A stretch of 64,000 nucleotides of DNA from Alphaproteobacteria bacterium (GCA_025359785.1 JANYET010000050.1:124001-188000); one strand, 5' to 3'; positions 8,529-17,368 are shown, numbered from the stretch's first letter. The notes: generated from the sequence alone by a model not told the origin. Translations and numbers: made by a program.

Positions 8529-8845
8529 GGCCGCGCCAGATAGGCCGCGATATCGGCCACCGCCGCCGCCAGCGCCCCGCGCACCGTGGGCAGGTCGCCC
8601 TCGCCCGCCGCCTCGCAGGCCGCGCAGGCATCGCCCAGCGCGTTGGCCCCCACGCCGCGAGCCGCACCCTTGATGGTGTGCACCACGTCGCGCCAGCCGG
8701 GGTCGCCCGCGTCCAGCCCGCGCGCCCAAAGCGCGGCCTGCTGTCCGAACATCGCCAGCACCTCGCGCACCACCGTCCGGTCGCCCGCCGCGAACCCCTC
8801 CAGGTAGCCGAAATCCACCGCGCCTTCAGGCCTTTGAGCCGCCAC
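8516..8845 (-). CDS. Hpt domain protein (histidine phosphotransfer)
   Basis: About 109 residues forming a single Hpt helical bundle. The phosphorylated histidine is in VVHTIKGAARGVGA, the standard HTIKG motif. Such stand-alone proteins carry phosphate between a sensor kinase and a response regulator; no partner is encoded nearby. The GTG at 8845 is preferred over the GTG at 8860 because GAGAGGG sits just upstream of it; either is possible. Confidence 0.87.
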   Translation of the reverse strand: MAAQRPEGAVDFGYLEGFAAGDRTVVREVLAMFGQQAALWARGLDAGDPGWRDVVHTIKGAARGVGANALGDACAACEAAGEGDLPTVRGALAAAVADIAAYLARPQAS

Positions 8846-8951
8846 TGAACCCTCTCGCACACACGCCTTGCCAAGCCCGCGATTTCGCGTATTTTCCGCG
8901 CCCTCGCCGCCGGGGCAGATACTGCCTCAGAAAACGCTCCGGTGCGACGGC

Positions 8952-9027
<76 letters not shown>

Positions 9028-9075
9028 TTTTCCTCCCGCCCGAAATGATTTCCCCTTCCGGGGTCCCGGCGGGAG

Positions 9076-9672
9076 TTACGGCGCCGGCCGAGGCGTCACC
9101 CGGACGAACCCGTGGCGAGCCTCCAGGTCGCGGCCGCCTCGGGCGATCAGCACCAGCTGTTCCAGCCGGCTTAGCCCGACCACCGCCGCGCAGAGCCACA
9201 GCCAGCCCGTCCAGCCGGTGAGCGCGATGGCCGGCCACAGGCAGAACAGCAGGAAGGCTCCGGCCTTGGCCGACCATACGTGGAACATCATCAGCCGCCG
9301 CGTCAGCAGCCACGAGACGCCCAGGTAGGCGATCGGCCCCCCGAACAGCACGGCGGCGGCCAGCCACTGCCGGGCGATCAGGGCGGGATAGGCCATCGCC
9401 AGGAACCCCAGGATCGCCACCGAGAACAGGTTGTCGACGATGGCGTCGAGTTGCGCGCCGAACGCGGACGATTGCCGCAACCGCCGCGCCAGCCAACCGT
9501 CGATGAGGTCCGTGAGCGCCGCGGCGACATAGAGCGTCAGGGCCCACGCCGGCTCGCCCGCCCACAACAGGCCGAAGATCGGCGCGATCATCACGCCGCG
9601 CAGCAGGGTCACGGCGTTGGCCGGCTTGAACGCCCCGCGCTCCACCATCAGCGACAGGGGAAATCCCGTCAC
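9076..9672 (-). CDS. CDP-alcohol phosphatidyltransferase family protein
   Basis: A 198-residue membrane enzyme with the full family signature at about residues 51-76: DLIDGWLAR, eight residues, G, AQL, D, AIV, D. This matches DxxDGxxARx8Gx3Dx3D exactly. Several hydrophobic helices surround it. The family joins a CDP-linked lipid (or other CDP-alcohol) to a second alcohol. The GTG at 9672 is chosen because it overlaps the Rieske gene stop (GTGA), like the other junctions of this operon; the ATG at 9648 is the alternative. It is the last gene of a four-gene operon, so its alcohol substrate may be made by the upstream enzymes (inference). Confidence 0.88.
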   Translation of the reverse strand: MTGFPLSLMVERGAFKPANAVTLLRGVMIAPIFGLLWAGEPAWALTLYVAAALTDLIDGWLARRLRQSSAFGAQLDAIVDNLFSVAILGFLAMAYPALIARQWLAAAVLFGGPIAYLGVSWLLTRRLMMFHVWSAKAGAFLLFCLWPAIALTGWTGWLWLCAAVVGLSRLEQLVLIARGGRDLEARHGFVRVTPRPAP

Positions 9673-9938
9673 GGCGGCGCGGCCGTCAATTTCAGGGTGG
9701 CCGGATTGGCGATCAGGCTCTCGATCGAAAAGGCGTTGCCGTGCATCGGGCAGACCAGCGCGCCCGCCGCATTCAGCCGTCCGAACTTCAGCGGCCCGCC
9801 GCGATGCGGGCAGGCGTTGGGGACGAGGTAGAGCTCGCCGTCCGCCGAGAGCAGGAAATACTCCACCCCGCCGCGCCGGATCGGCGGCAGGTCGTGGCCG
9901 ATCCAGACGGCCCCGTCCGCTGTCAGGGCGTCGGTCAC
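9669..9938 (-). CDS. Small Rieske [2Fe-2S] protein
   Basis: An 89-residue single Rieske domain. The ligands are Cys43-x-His45 (CPHRGG) and Cys63-x2-His66 (CPMHGN). The size and the absence of a signal peptide suggest a soluble ferredoxin-type electron carrier. The GTG at 9938 overlaps the stop of the upstream diiron oxidase gene as GTGA, and its own stop overlaps the next GTG in the same way. The likely job is to reduce the diiron oxidase encoded immediately upstream (inference). Confidence 0.9.
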   Translation of the reverse strand: MTDALTADGAVWIGHDLPPIRRGGVEYFLLSADGELYLVPNACPHRGGPLKFGRLNAAGALVCPMHGNAFSIESLIANPATLKLTAAPP

Positions 9939-11128
9939 GGCAGAACGCGCCCGATGGCGGCCGGCGGGAAGGCCGCGAAGTCCCGCCCATCGCGCAGCAC
10001 GCCCAGCACGCCGACCTGCACCGGCTCGCTCGTGAGCGGGCTCCGTGGCGTCACTGGCCGGCCTAGCGCATGGCGCGGCGCACCCTCGACGCCGAACCGC
10101 GCCGACGCCGCCGCCGCGAAGGCCTGGGAGACCGCCAGCAGATGGTCGCCAGCCCGCGCGAAGGCGCGCCGGGTCATCTCCGCGCCGGCGATGATTTCCG
10201 CCCCCGCCTCGGCCCCGAACCGCGCGACCAGCGGCGTCACGGCCTCGTCGATCACCATGCGGGTGTGATGCAGGTCGATATGCGCGTGCTCGCCGAAATA
10301 CCGCGCGTCGGCGTCGGCATGGAATTCGCGCAGGTAGCGGTGATGCGCCAGCGTCGAGCGCTGGTAGGCGGTCTCGGCGTGCAGCAGGAAGCCCACCTGG
10401 CGGAACACATTTCCCGGGTTCTGGAACAGCCAGTGGATGACGTTGTGCAGCTCCAGCGCGGCGGTGTCGAACCAGGGCCAATAGCCGTTGTAGGCATCGT
10501 CCAGGCCGAAGCTGCGCATCGTCGCGCGGTAGAGCACCGCGTGCTTCTTGCCGTGCGCGCCGTAGCCGAATTCGTCGATCAGGATGCGGAACAGCGCCGA
10601 CTGCGGCTCGCCATACTCCCCGATCACCCCCAGCGCCGAGGCCGACGCTTCCGCCAGCAGGTCCGGCGAATTCTGCACCAGGAAGTTCCGGTAGTGGTCG
10701 TCTCGGTGGTCGGCGGCGGCGAGAAAGGCGATGAGGGGATTGGCCGGCCCGCGGCGGATTTCGCCCAGCATGGCCTCGACGTAGGCCCCGATATCGCCCT
10801 CCCCCTCGCCCTCGCGCGCCATGGCCAGTGGCCCGATCAGCTCGGTTTCCAGCCGCGGACGCAACTCCGCCAGCCGGGCCAGCCGTCCCGCGTCATAGTG
10901 CCGGGCCAGCGGCCCCAGCACGCCACCGGCCGGCGCCGCTTCGGGCAGCAGCACGTAGCGTGCCTGATAGCCGCGCATCAGCGCCTGGTGCCGGACGAAA
11001 GCCGCGAGGCTCGCATCCTCCCCCGCCACGTCGATCCGCGCGTCGAACGCCGCGCTTGGCGCCGCGCCTGATCCCTCGGCCAGCATCGCGGCCAGGTCCG
11101 CCATCGGGTCGTGGGCGATCGCGTTCAT
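9935..11128 (-). CDS. Haem-oxygenase-like diiron oxidase (iron-containing redox enzyme family)
   Basis: A 397-residue protein of the HDO superfamily. Candidate iron ligands are Glu160, Glu186, His196, Glu252, His281, Asp285 and His288; the last three form HxxxDxxH (HAHIDLHH). From memory of the N-oxygenase SznF (Glu189, Glu215, His225, Glu281, His311, Asp315, His318), the spacing matches to within one residue, including the extra glutamate seen in N-oxygenases. The enzyme therefore probably activates O2 on a small molecule, perhaps an amine. Substrate unknown. Its ATG overlaps the RibD-like gene stop (ATGA). Confidence 0.82.
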   Translation of the reverse strand: MNAIAHDPMADLAAMLAEGSGAAPSAAFDARIDVAGEDASLAAFVRHQALMRGYQARYVLLPEAAPAGGVLGPLARHYDAGRLARLAELRPRLETELIGPLAMAREGEGEGDIGAYVEAMLGEIRRGPANPLIAFLAAADHRDDHYRNFLVQNSPDLLAEASASALGVIGEYGEPQSALFRILIDEFGYGAHGKKHAVLYRATMRSFGLDDAYNGYWPWFDTAALELHNVIHWLFQNPGNVFRQVGFLLHAETAYQRSTLAHHRYLREFHADADARYFGEHAHIDLHHTRMVIDEAVTPLVARFGAEAGAEIIAGAEMTRRAFARAGDHLLAVSQAFAAAASARFGVEGAPRHALGRPVTPRSPLTSEPVQVGVLGVLRDGRDFAAFPPAAIGRVLP

Positions 11129-11793
11129 GTCGCCGCCGCCCGGCCATAGATCGACACGCCGATCCCGCCCTTCACGAACCAGTCGTCCATCCGCCAGCGC
11201 GAGACCCGCAGATCGAGCCCGGCCCTGGGCGTCAGCGTCAGATAGGTCGGCGCTTCAGGATCGCCGGAGATGATCGGGATGTGCTTGATGATGATTTTCG
11301 AGACCAGGCCACGGCCGAACAGGCTGGAGAGCAGGGTCGAGCCGCCCTCGACGATCAGGCTGCGCACGCCGCGCTCGGCCAGGATGTCCATCAGGGCTGC
11401 CAAGTCCACCTCCGCCTCGCCGCAGCGGACCACCTCGACGCCCGGCTTGGCGGCCAAGGCGGCGATCGTCTGCGGGCTCGCCGTGCGCCCCACCGCCACC
11501 AGTGTCGCCAGCCCGTCGTTCAACAGGGCCGAGGTCAGCGGCAGCAGCCCGTCCGACGACGGGATCACCCTGAGCGGGCTGCGGCCCTCGACATGGCGCA
11601 CGGTCAGCAACGGATCGTCCACCCGCACGGTGTTGGCGCCCACCATGATCGCGTCGCACTGCGCCCTGAGGCCATGAAACCAGGCCTTCAGCTCGTCGCT
11701 GGAATAGTCGAACAGCTCCTTGCTGGAGGACGTCCGGTGCAGCGCAAGCTTGCCGTCGATGGTCAGCTCCGACAGCGTTGTGATCTCGATCAT
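11125..11793 (-). CDS. RibD C-terminal-type reductase (dihydrofolate reductase fold)
   Basis: A 222-residue protein of the RibD_C family, which uses NADPH to reduce pyrimidine-ribose intermediates in riboflavin synthesis. Motifs: SELTIDGKLAL near the start, VGANTVRVDDPLLTVR at about 52-67 and LIVEGGSTLLSSLF at about 147-160. No deaminase domain is attached. It opens a four-gene operon whose genes all overlap by 4 nt and none of which is a riboflavin gene, so a related but different substrate is likely. No clear Shine-Dalgarno sequence precedes the ATG. Confidence 0.85.
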   Translation of the reverse strand: MIEITTLSELTIDGKLALHRTSSSKELFDYSSDELKAWFHGLRAQCDAIMVGANTVRVDDPLLTVRHVEGRSPLRVIPSSDGLLPLTSALLNDGLATLVAVGRTASPQTIAALAAKPGVEVVRCGEAEVDLAALMDILAERGVRSLIVEGGSTLLSSLFGRGLVSKIIIKHIPIISGDPEAPTYLTLTPRAGLDLRVSRWRMDDWFVKGGIGVSIYGRAAAT

Positions 11794-11883
11794 GCGTGCG
11801 CGCCGGCCCTTTGAGAGGTCGCCGGCATGGTGGCGCCTGTGACGGGCGCCCGCAAATACGGCGTTACTTATGGGCCTAACGCA

Positions 11884-13206
11884 TCAACTGGCGTCCAGGC
11901 TCATATGGGTCGCGCCCAAGGCGGCGAGCGCGCCGGCCCGCTTCATGGAGCCGGCCCGATAGACCATCACCGAGCGCGTCGCCTTGCGGGCCGCCTGCAA
12001 GGTCGCCGTGGCCCAGCCCAGGAACTCCGCCTCGCCCACCTGAGGACTGTGCGGACACTCGAACGACAGCGCCTGGAAGCCTGAGCCAGCCACGCGGGCG
12101 AAGGCGCTGGCCGTGGGGTTGGCCAGCCGGCCCACCACCAGCAGCGACAGCGGCCGGATCAGCGAGGTGACCTCGGTGAGCGCGCGCTGCGGCACGCCCT
12201 CGATATCCAGAATCTCACAGATCACCCCCAGCTTGACCAGGGCGGCGGCGGCCCGCACCGGCTCGACCAGCTCGGCGCGGCCGCGCGGATTGGCCAGGCT
12301 GGAGAACGACACCGGCACGATCAGGCTCAGCTGCTGTTCGGCACTGCCCTGCAGGCGGTCGATGCCGCGGGTGATGGTGGCCAGGTCGGCGCGCAGCAGG
12401 TCCGCCGTCGACAGCGCCGAGACCTGCTGCGGGCTCAGCGCCTCGCCCGACGAGGCCACGACGACCCGCCGGATCATCCGAAAGCCGATGCGGGTGAACC
12501 CCTTCAGTTCGTAGACCGGCTCCAACGCCACGGAAATCCGCAGGCTGCGTCCATCGGAGGCCGCGAACGGCGCCCAGTGGTTGGCCAGCGGCTGGGCCGT
12601 CTCGCCTGGCTCCACAAAGTCCGCCAGCCGCCTTGGCCCGTCCGGCGCCACCTCCGGCGCGGCGGCCCGCGCCAGGGCCTCGACCCGCTCGGCGTCCACC
12701 GGCTGGGTCTCCAGGCGGCCATTGCAGACCCGGGTCACCTGTAGGATGTCCTTCACCGCGTGGGCGGCGTCGTCCAGGAAATGGGTCTGGATCTCGGTCA
12801 GGTAGCGCAGGCACGCGGCCTGGCCCTGCAGTCGACCGAGATGCGGGTGGATCACGAAGAAATCGGTGTCCGATACCCGCCGGTGGACGCCTCGGTGTCC
12901 CAGGCTGCGCTCCAGCACCTGGTTGGCGAAGGTGAAGACCTCGCTCCGGCGCGCCTTCCAGCGCTCTCCGAAGCCGTGCTGCACCGCCTCCAGCGACAGG
13001 ATGGCGATCTTGCCCTCGGTCAACAGCATCGGATCGGCGAACCGCTCGACCTCATCGACCATCTCGCCGGAGACCAGCCGCAGCGCGCCGGAAAGCTGCG
13101 CCTTGGCGAGCGCGCCCAGCTCGGCGCCCTGCGACGCCGGGCGCGCGCCCTTGGCGTCCCTCGGACGCGTGGCCACCGCGGCGCTCTCGACCATGCCGGA
13201 CTCCAC
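11884..13206 (-). CDS. Uncharacterised 440-residue protein, possibly degenerate GGDEF/EAL-like
   Basis: I do not recognise a defined family. Residues 85-165 contain SDTDFFVIHP where a GGDEF domain would have its active site, in a helix-rich setting (FTFANQVLERS, LRYLTEIQTHFL). Residues about 285-400 (IVPVSFSSLA, VICEILDIEGVPQ, RPLSLLVVGRL) loosely resemble an EAL barrel without its catalytic residues. A signalling protein with dead cyclic-di-GMP domains is possible but weakly supported. The gene is monocistronic; an ATG at 13194 is an alternative start. Confidence 0.7.
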   Translation of the reverse strand: MESGMVESAAVATRPRDAKGARPASQGAELGALAKAQLSGALRLVSGEMVDEVERFADPMLLTEGKIAILSLEAVQHGFGERWKARRSEVFTFANQVLERSLGHRGVHRRVSDTDFFVIHPHLGRLQGQAACLRYLTEIQTHFLDDAAHAVKDILQVTRVCNGRLETQPVDAERVEALARAAAPEVAPDGPRRLADFVEPGETAQPLANHWAPFAASDGRSLRISVALEPVYELKGFTRIGFRMIRRVVVASSGEALSPQQVSALSTADLLRADLATITRGIDRLQGSAEQQLSLIVPVSFSSLANPRGRAELVEPVRAAAALVKLGVICEILDIEGVPQRALTEVTSLIRPLSLLVVGRLANPTASAFARVAGSGFQALSFECPHSPQVGEAEFLGWATATLQAARKATRSVMVYRAGSMKRAGALAALGATHMSLDAS

Positions 13207-13318
13207 AAGGCCGAACTTGGCCCGCGGGCAGCATCGCAGTCCGTGGTTAAGCGAAGACCCACAGGACCTGCAAAAACCGGCGCAAAACCGCGCGCTCGGC
13301 CAACCTGGATCCAGACAG

Positions 13319-13356
13319 CAAAAGACCCCGCCCGGCGTCGGCCCGGCAGGGTCTGT
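13319..13356 (-). terminator. Intrinsic terminator after the SWIB gene
   Basis: On the minus strand AGACCC and GGGTCT close a GC-rich hairpin (inner GCCGGGC/GCCGGGC) followed by TTTTG. It lies 51 nt downstream of the SWIB stop. Confidence 0.65.
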
Positions 13357-13406
13357 CGCAGTTCAGTTCCGTGGCGGCGCGCGAAACGCCCGCCGCGGGA
13401 AATCGG

Positions 13407-13667
13407 CTACTTCAGATGGCCGGCGAGGTGCTTGTTCATTTCGAACATGCTGACCTTGTCCTTGCCGCCGAACACCGGCTTCAGCTTGGCGTCGGCCAGG
13501 ATGTCGCGCTTGTTCGCCGGATCCTGCAGGTTGTTCGCCTTGATGTAGACCCAGATCTTGGAGACCACTTCACCGCGGGACAGCTGGCCCGGCCCGACAA
13601 CGGCGGCCAGTTCGGCCGACGGCGTCAGCGGCTTTTGCAGAGCATTGGTTTTCTTGGCTTCGGCCAT
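13407..13667 (-). CDS. SWIB/MDM2 domain protein
   Basis: An 86-residue protein that is essentially one SWIB domain (LSRGEVVSKIWVYIKANNLQDPANKRDI, then VFGGKDKVSMFEMNKHLAGHL). SWIB domains are mainly known from eukaryotic chromatin remodelling but also occur as small stand-alone proteins in bacteria, Chlamydia included, where they may bind DNA or protein. The N-terminus is Lys-rich (MAEAKKTNALQKP). A terminator follows the gene. Its bacterial role is not known. Confidence 0.9.
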   Translation of the reverse strand: MAEAKKTNALQKPLTPSAELAAVVGPGQLSRGEVVSKIWVYIKANNLQDPANKRDILADAKLKPVFGGKDKVSMFEMNKHLAGHLK

Positions 13668-13819
13668 TTTGTTGGGCTCCCCCAGCTAGATTTAAAGCGT
13701 CTGCCGCCCCGCGCCGAGAGCACGTGAACTGAGTCGCTTGGCGGTATGCTAGGACCGCAATGCGCCCCGCGTCACCTAGAGAAACGCGGGAACTCGCCTG
13801 AGAGGTGCAAAACCGTCAT

Positions 13820-14941
13820 TTAAACGCCCTTTGACAGGATAACCGTGACTTTCGCCGACAGGCCGGGACGCAGTTTTGCAACCTCCGGCTGTCCCGCATC
13901 GAGGCGCAGGCGCACCGGCACCCGCTGGACGATCTTGGTGAAGTTGCCGACGCCGGGCTCGAAGGGCAGCAGGGCGAACTCCGAACCCGATCCCGGCGCG
14001 AAGCTTTCGATGTGCGCCTTGAGCGTTACACCTGGCAGGGCGTCGACCTCCACCCTGGCCGCCTGGCCGCGCAGCATGCGCCCGGTCTGGGTCTCCTTGA
14101 AGTTGGCGGTGATGTAGAGCCGGTCCATCGGCACCAGCGTCATCAGGCGCGAGCCCGGCTGCACGAAATCGCCCACCTGCGCCTGGCGGTCGCCGACGAC
14201 CCCCGTCACGGGGGCCCGGATATCGGCGTGAGCCTGGTCCTGCAGCGCCAGGTCGAGGGCGGCCTGCGCCTTGGCCTGGCCGGCGCGGGCCTGGGCGAGC
14301 GCCGCCGCCAGCTCTCCTAGCCGGTCGCGGGTCATCGCCTCCTGGCTACGGCTGACGGCCAGGCTCGCGCGGCTGCGCTCGGCGGCGGCGGCGGCCGAGG
14401 CCGCGTCGGCGTCGACCCGCTCGGCGTCGCGGCGGGGCACGAACCCGGTGTGCAGCAGGGCGGCATAGCGCTGTCGGTCGGCCTCGGCGCGGGTCGCCTG
14501 GGCGTCGCTGGCGAGGATGCCGGTCTGAGCCTCGCGCACCGAGGCCTGGGCCAGCGCGGTCTGCGACCCCAGGTGGGCCAGCGCCGCCTGCGCCGAGGCG
14601 ATATTGGCGTCGGCCAGCGCCAGGTCGCCGCGCGCGCCGGCCACCCGCGCCGCATACTCCTCCGGGTCGAGCCGGATCAGCACCTGGCCCGCCGTCACCG
14701 CCTGGTTCTCCGCCACCAGCAGCTCGGCTACGTGGCCGCGCACCCGCGGCGCGACCTGGGTCACGTCGGACTTCACATAGGCATTGTCGGTGGAGACCGA
14801 GCCCTTGGCGGCGCGCAGATAGACCACCCCGCCGATGCCGATCGCCAGCGCCACGGCCAGCACCAGCCAGCCGCGCGGCGGCAGGCGGCGTTTCGGCGGC
14901 GCCGGCGCGGCGTCCGCGCCCTCGCGCGTTCCCATCGTCAT
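13820..14941 (-). CDS. emrA: HlyD/EmrA-family efflux adaptor
   Basis: A 373-residue membrane-fusion protein. One N-terminal transmembrane helix (about 24-44), a biotinyl-lipoyl half (YVKSDVTQVAPRVRGHV), a long Ala/Gln-rich coiled-coil hairpin (about 100-220), the second lipoyl half (ADIRAPVTGVVGDRQAQVGDFV) and a beta-barrel. It bridges an inner-membrane pump to the outer membrane. Its ATG overlaps the tetR stop (ATGA), and the matching DHA2 pump gene is divergent at 15635. Confidence 0.92.
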   Translation of the reverse strand: MTMGTREGADAAPAPPKRRLPPRGWLVLAVALAIGIGGVVYLRAAKGSVSTDNAYVKSDVTQVAPRVRGHVAELLVAENQAVTAGQVLIRLDPEEYAARVAGARGDLALADANIASAQAALAHLGSQTALAQASVREAQTGILASDAQATRAEADRQRYAALLHTGFVPRRDAERVDADAASAAAAAERSRASLAVSRSQEAMTRDRLGELAAALAQARAGQAKAQAALDLALQDQAHADIRAPVTGVVGDRQAQVGDFVQPGSRLMTLVPMDRLYITANFKETQTGRMLRGQAARVEVDALPGVTLKAHIESFAPGSGSEFALLPFEPGVGNFTKIVQRVPVRLRLDAGQPEVAKLRPGLSAKVTVILSKGV

Positions 14942-15564
14942 GCCGCGCCTCCGGTCAGCCCAGCCCGGGTCTTGAGCCGCGCCCGGGAGGCCTCCAGCAG
15001 AGCATCGGCCATCGCCGCGTCCGAGACCGCGCGGGCCAGAGCCACCACGCCGGCCATCTCCGCCATCATCGAGCTGGCCAGGCCGCGGCGCGCCGCGCTG
15101 GCGTCCTCGCCCTCACCCTCGCACTGGCCCTCGCCTAGCGGCAGCCAGGCCTCGATCCGGGCGATCAGGTTCGCCACGCCGGCATCGAAGGCGCCGCGCA
15201 CCGCCGGCCCCTGCCGCGGCAGGTCGTTGGTCAGCGTGGCGATCGGACAGCCGCGCTGCGGATTGTCGCGGTGTTCCACCGACACATAGGAATCGATGAA
15301 GGCGGTCAGGGCCTCGGCCGGCGTCATCCCCTCGGTCATTCGCGCGAACCGCCGCCGGCTCTGGCCGAAGGCCTCCGCGAGGGCCGCGGCCACCAGCGCC
15401 GCCTTGTTCGGGAAGTGGGCGTAGAACCCGCCGTGCGTCAGCCCGGCCTCGGCCATGATCTCGGCCACGCTGACCCCGTCGGGGCCCTTGGCGCGCACGG
15501 CGGCGGCGGCGGCGCGCACCACCGTCTTGCGCGTCTCCTGCTTGTGGCTCTGGCTGTAGCGCAT
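14938..15564 (-). CDS. TetR-family transcriptional regulator
   Basis: A 208-residue repressor with the HTH in residues about 12-58 (RKTVVRAAAAAVRAKG, SVAEIMAEAGLTHGGFYAHFPNK) and a ligand-binding helical C-terminal domain. It is co-transcribed with emrA (ATGA overlap) and divergent from the DHA2 pump. A dyad between the two divergent genes (15583-15601) is its likely operator. It resembles NemR/AcuR-type repressors that respond to electrophiles, but the inducer is not known. Confidence 0.9.
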   Translation of the reverse strand: MRYSQSHKQETRKTVVRAAAAAVRAKGPDGVSVAEIMAEAGLTHGGFYAHFPNKAALVAAALAEAFGQSRRRFARMTEGMTPAEALTAFIDSYVSVEHRDNPQRGCPIATLTNDLPRQGPAVRGAFDAGVANLIARIEAWLPLGEGQCEGEGEDASAARRGLASSMMAEMAGVVALARAVSDAAMADALLEASRARLKTRAGLTGGAA

Positions 15565-15582
15565 TGCGCGGCTCCCGTTTAT

Positions 15583-15601
15583 ATGATGATCGTAATATCA
15601 T
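15583..15601. promoter_or_regulatory. Candidate TetR operator
   Basis: ATGAT and ATCAT are inverted around 9 bp, in an AT-rich patch within otherwise GC-rich DNA, between the divergent tetR-emrA and DHA2 pump genes. Position and symmetry fit a TetR operator; binding is inferred. Confidence 0.5.
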
Positions 15602-15634
15602 GAACCCCGATCCGCAAGGCTTCGAGGCCGCCCG

Positions 15635-17248
15635 ATGACCGATGCGACCCTGCCCTCGCTCCCGTTCGCCCCAGTGTCGGGCGCGGAGAGCCCGATCTCC
15701 GGCCTCAGCGAGGGCCGCAAGCTGATCATCTTCGGACTGATGGCGTTCGGACAGTTCATGGCCCTGCTGGACATCCAGATCGTCGCGGGCTCGCTCAACT
15801 CGATCCAGGCCGGCCTCAGCGCCGGCCCTGACGAAATCGCCTGGGTGCAGACCGCCTATCTGATGGCCGAGATCGTGATGATCCCGCTGGCGGCGTTCCT
15901 CTCGCAGGCGCTATCCACCCGCTGGCTGTTCACCGCGTCCGCCGCCCTGTTCACGGTCGCCAGCCTGATGTGCGGCCTGGCCTGGGACATCAATTCGATG
16001 ATCGCCTTCCGCGCCATCCAGGGGTTCGTCGGCGGCGCCATGGTGCCGACGGTGTTCGCCACCGGCTTCGTGCTGTTCGAGGGCCCCAAGCGGGCGATGA
16101 TCCCGGCGATCCTGGGCATGGTCTCAACGCTCGCCCCGACACTGGGTCCCAGCGTCGGCGGCTGGATCACCGACGTCGCCGACTGGCGCTGGCTGTTCTT
16201 CATCAATATCGGCCCCGGCCTGCTGGTCAGCCTGGCGCTGCCATTCCTCGGCCGGGTCGATGACGCCAACCCCGCGATGCTGAAGCGCATCGACTGGCTG
16301 CACGTGGCCTCCCTCGCCGTGTTCCTGGGCGCCCTGCAATATGTGCTGGAGGAAGGCCCGCGCCACGAGTGGTTCAACGATATCGGCGTCCAGACCGCCG
16401 CCTGGCTCTCGCTGGTGGGCGGCGTGGTGTTCTTCGAGCGGACCTTCTTCTCGACCATGCCGGTCCTGAAGCTGACCCCCTTCAAGCGGCCGACCTTCAC
16501 CATGGCCTGCGTGCTGAACGTGGTGATCGGCTTCGGCCTCTATGCGGCCACCTACCTGACGCCGGTCTATCTCGGCCGGGTGCGCGGCTATTCCAGCCTG
16601 CAGATCGGGGTGACCGTCTTCGTCACCGGCTGCGCAATGTTCGTCACCGCTCCTATCGCCGCGCGCGCCTCGACGCGGATCGACGGCCGCTATGTCATCG
16701 CCGTGGGCTTCACCCTGTTCGCCGCGGGCCTGTGGATGTTCTCCGGCGTGACCAGCGACTGGGGCTTCGCCCAGCTGTTCTGGCCGCAGGTGGTCCGCGG
16801 CCTGGCGATCCTGCTCTGTATCGTGCCGGCGGTTGGCATGGCCATGAACGGCAATGCGCCCGAGGACCTGCGCTACGCTTCCGGCCTGTTCAACCTGATG
16901 CGCAACCTGGGCGGCGCCATCGGCATCGCGCTGGTCAACACCTGGCTGATCGACTTTTCCCGCGCCCACGCCGCGACCCTCAGCGCCGGCCTCGGCCGCG
17001 CGCCCGATCACGCCCGCGCGGTCATCCAGGGCCTGGCGCGATACGCCGGGGGCTGGACCCCCGACGCCGGCCGTGCGCTGGGCATGGCCAAGGCCGAGTT
17101 CGGCCAGATCGTCGCCCGCCAGGCCGCCACCCTGGCCTTCGCCGACACCTACCGCCTGATGGCCTGGCTGTTCATCGCCGCCCTGGTCATCGTGCCCTTC
17201 TGCAAGCCGGCGCCCGGCGCGATCACGCCGCCGAGCGGGGAACACTGA
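15635..17248 (+). CDS. emrB: DHA2-family MFS multidrug transporter (EmrB type)
   Basis: A 537-residue, 14-helix drug:H+ antiporter. The first helix carries MALLDIQIVAGSLNSI (the DHA2 motif D1 region), and helix 5 carries LGMVSTLAPTLGPSVGGWI, the antiporter motif C. With EmrA it should form an inner-membrane pump plus adaptor; no TolC-type channel is in the window. The genes are split around a shared operator instead of being in one operon. Confidence 0.92.
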   Translation: MTDATLPSLPFAPVSGAESPISGLSEGRKLIIFGLMAFGQFMALLDIQIVAGSLNSIQAGLSAGPDEIAWVQTAYLMAEIVMIPLAAFLSQALSTRWLFTASAALFTVASLMCGLAWDINSMIAFRAIQGFVGGAMVPTVFATGFVLFEGPKRAMIPAILGMVSTLAPTLGPSVGGWITDVADWRWLFFINIGPGLLVSLALPFLGRVDDANPAMLKRIDWLHVASLAVFLGALQYVLEEGPRHEWFNDIGVQTAAWLSLVGGVVFFERTFFSTMPVLKLTPFKRPTFTMACVLNVVIGFGLYAATYLTPVYLGRVRGYSSLQIGVTVFVTGCAMFVTAPIAARASTRIDGRYVIAVGFTLFAAGLWMFSGVTSDWGFAQLFWPQVVRGLAILLCIVPAVGMAMNGNAPEDLRYASGLFNLMRNLGGAIGIALVNTWLIDFSRAHAATLSAGLGRAPDHARAVIQGLARYAGGWTPDAGRALGMAKAEFGQIVARQAATLAFADTYRLMAWLFIAALVIVPFCKPAPGAITPPSGEH

Positions 17249-17281
17249 GGCCTCTACCCAGCTGGCCGCTTGCTTTCTCTA

Positions 17282-17303
17282 TATTTCTCGAATTATAGAA
17301 ATA
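17282..17303. promoter_or_regulatory. Candidate ArsR operator
   Basis: A perfect 7-bp inverted repeat, TATTTCT and AGAAATA, spaced by 8 bp, in an AT-rich stretch about 65 bp before the arsR start. It is typical of SmtB/ArsR operators in shape and position. Confidence 0.55.
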
Positions 17304-17368
17304 ATGTCGCTTTTGTGGCATCATCTTGAAGCGCCTGCCCCTGCCGCAGGTCTCTGGGGGCAGCACCC

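Noticed and set aside
11832..11850. GGCGCC dyad between the RibD-like gene and the 440-residue gene
   Set aside because: No T-run; short GC palindromes of this kind are frequent by chance in this genome.
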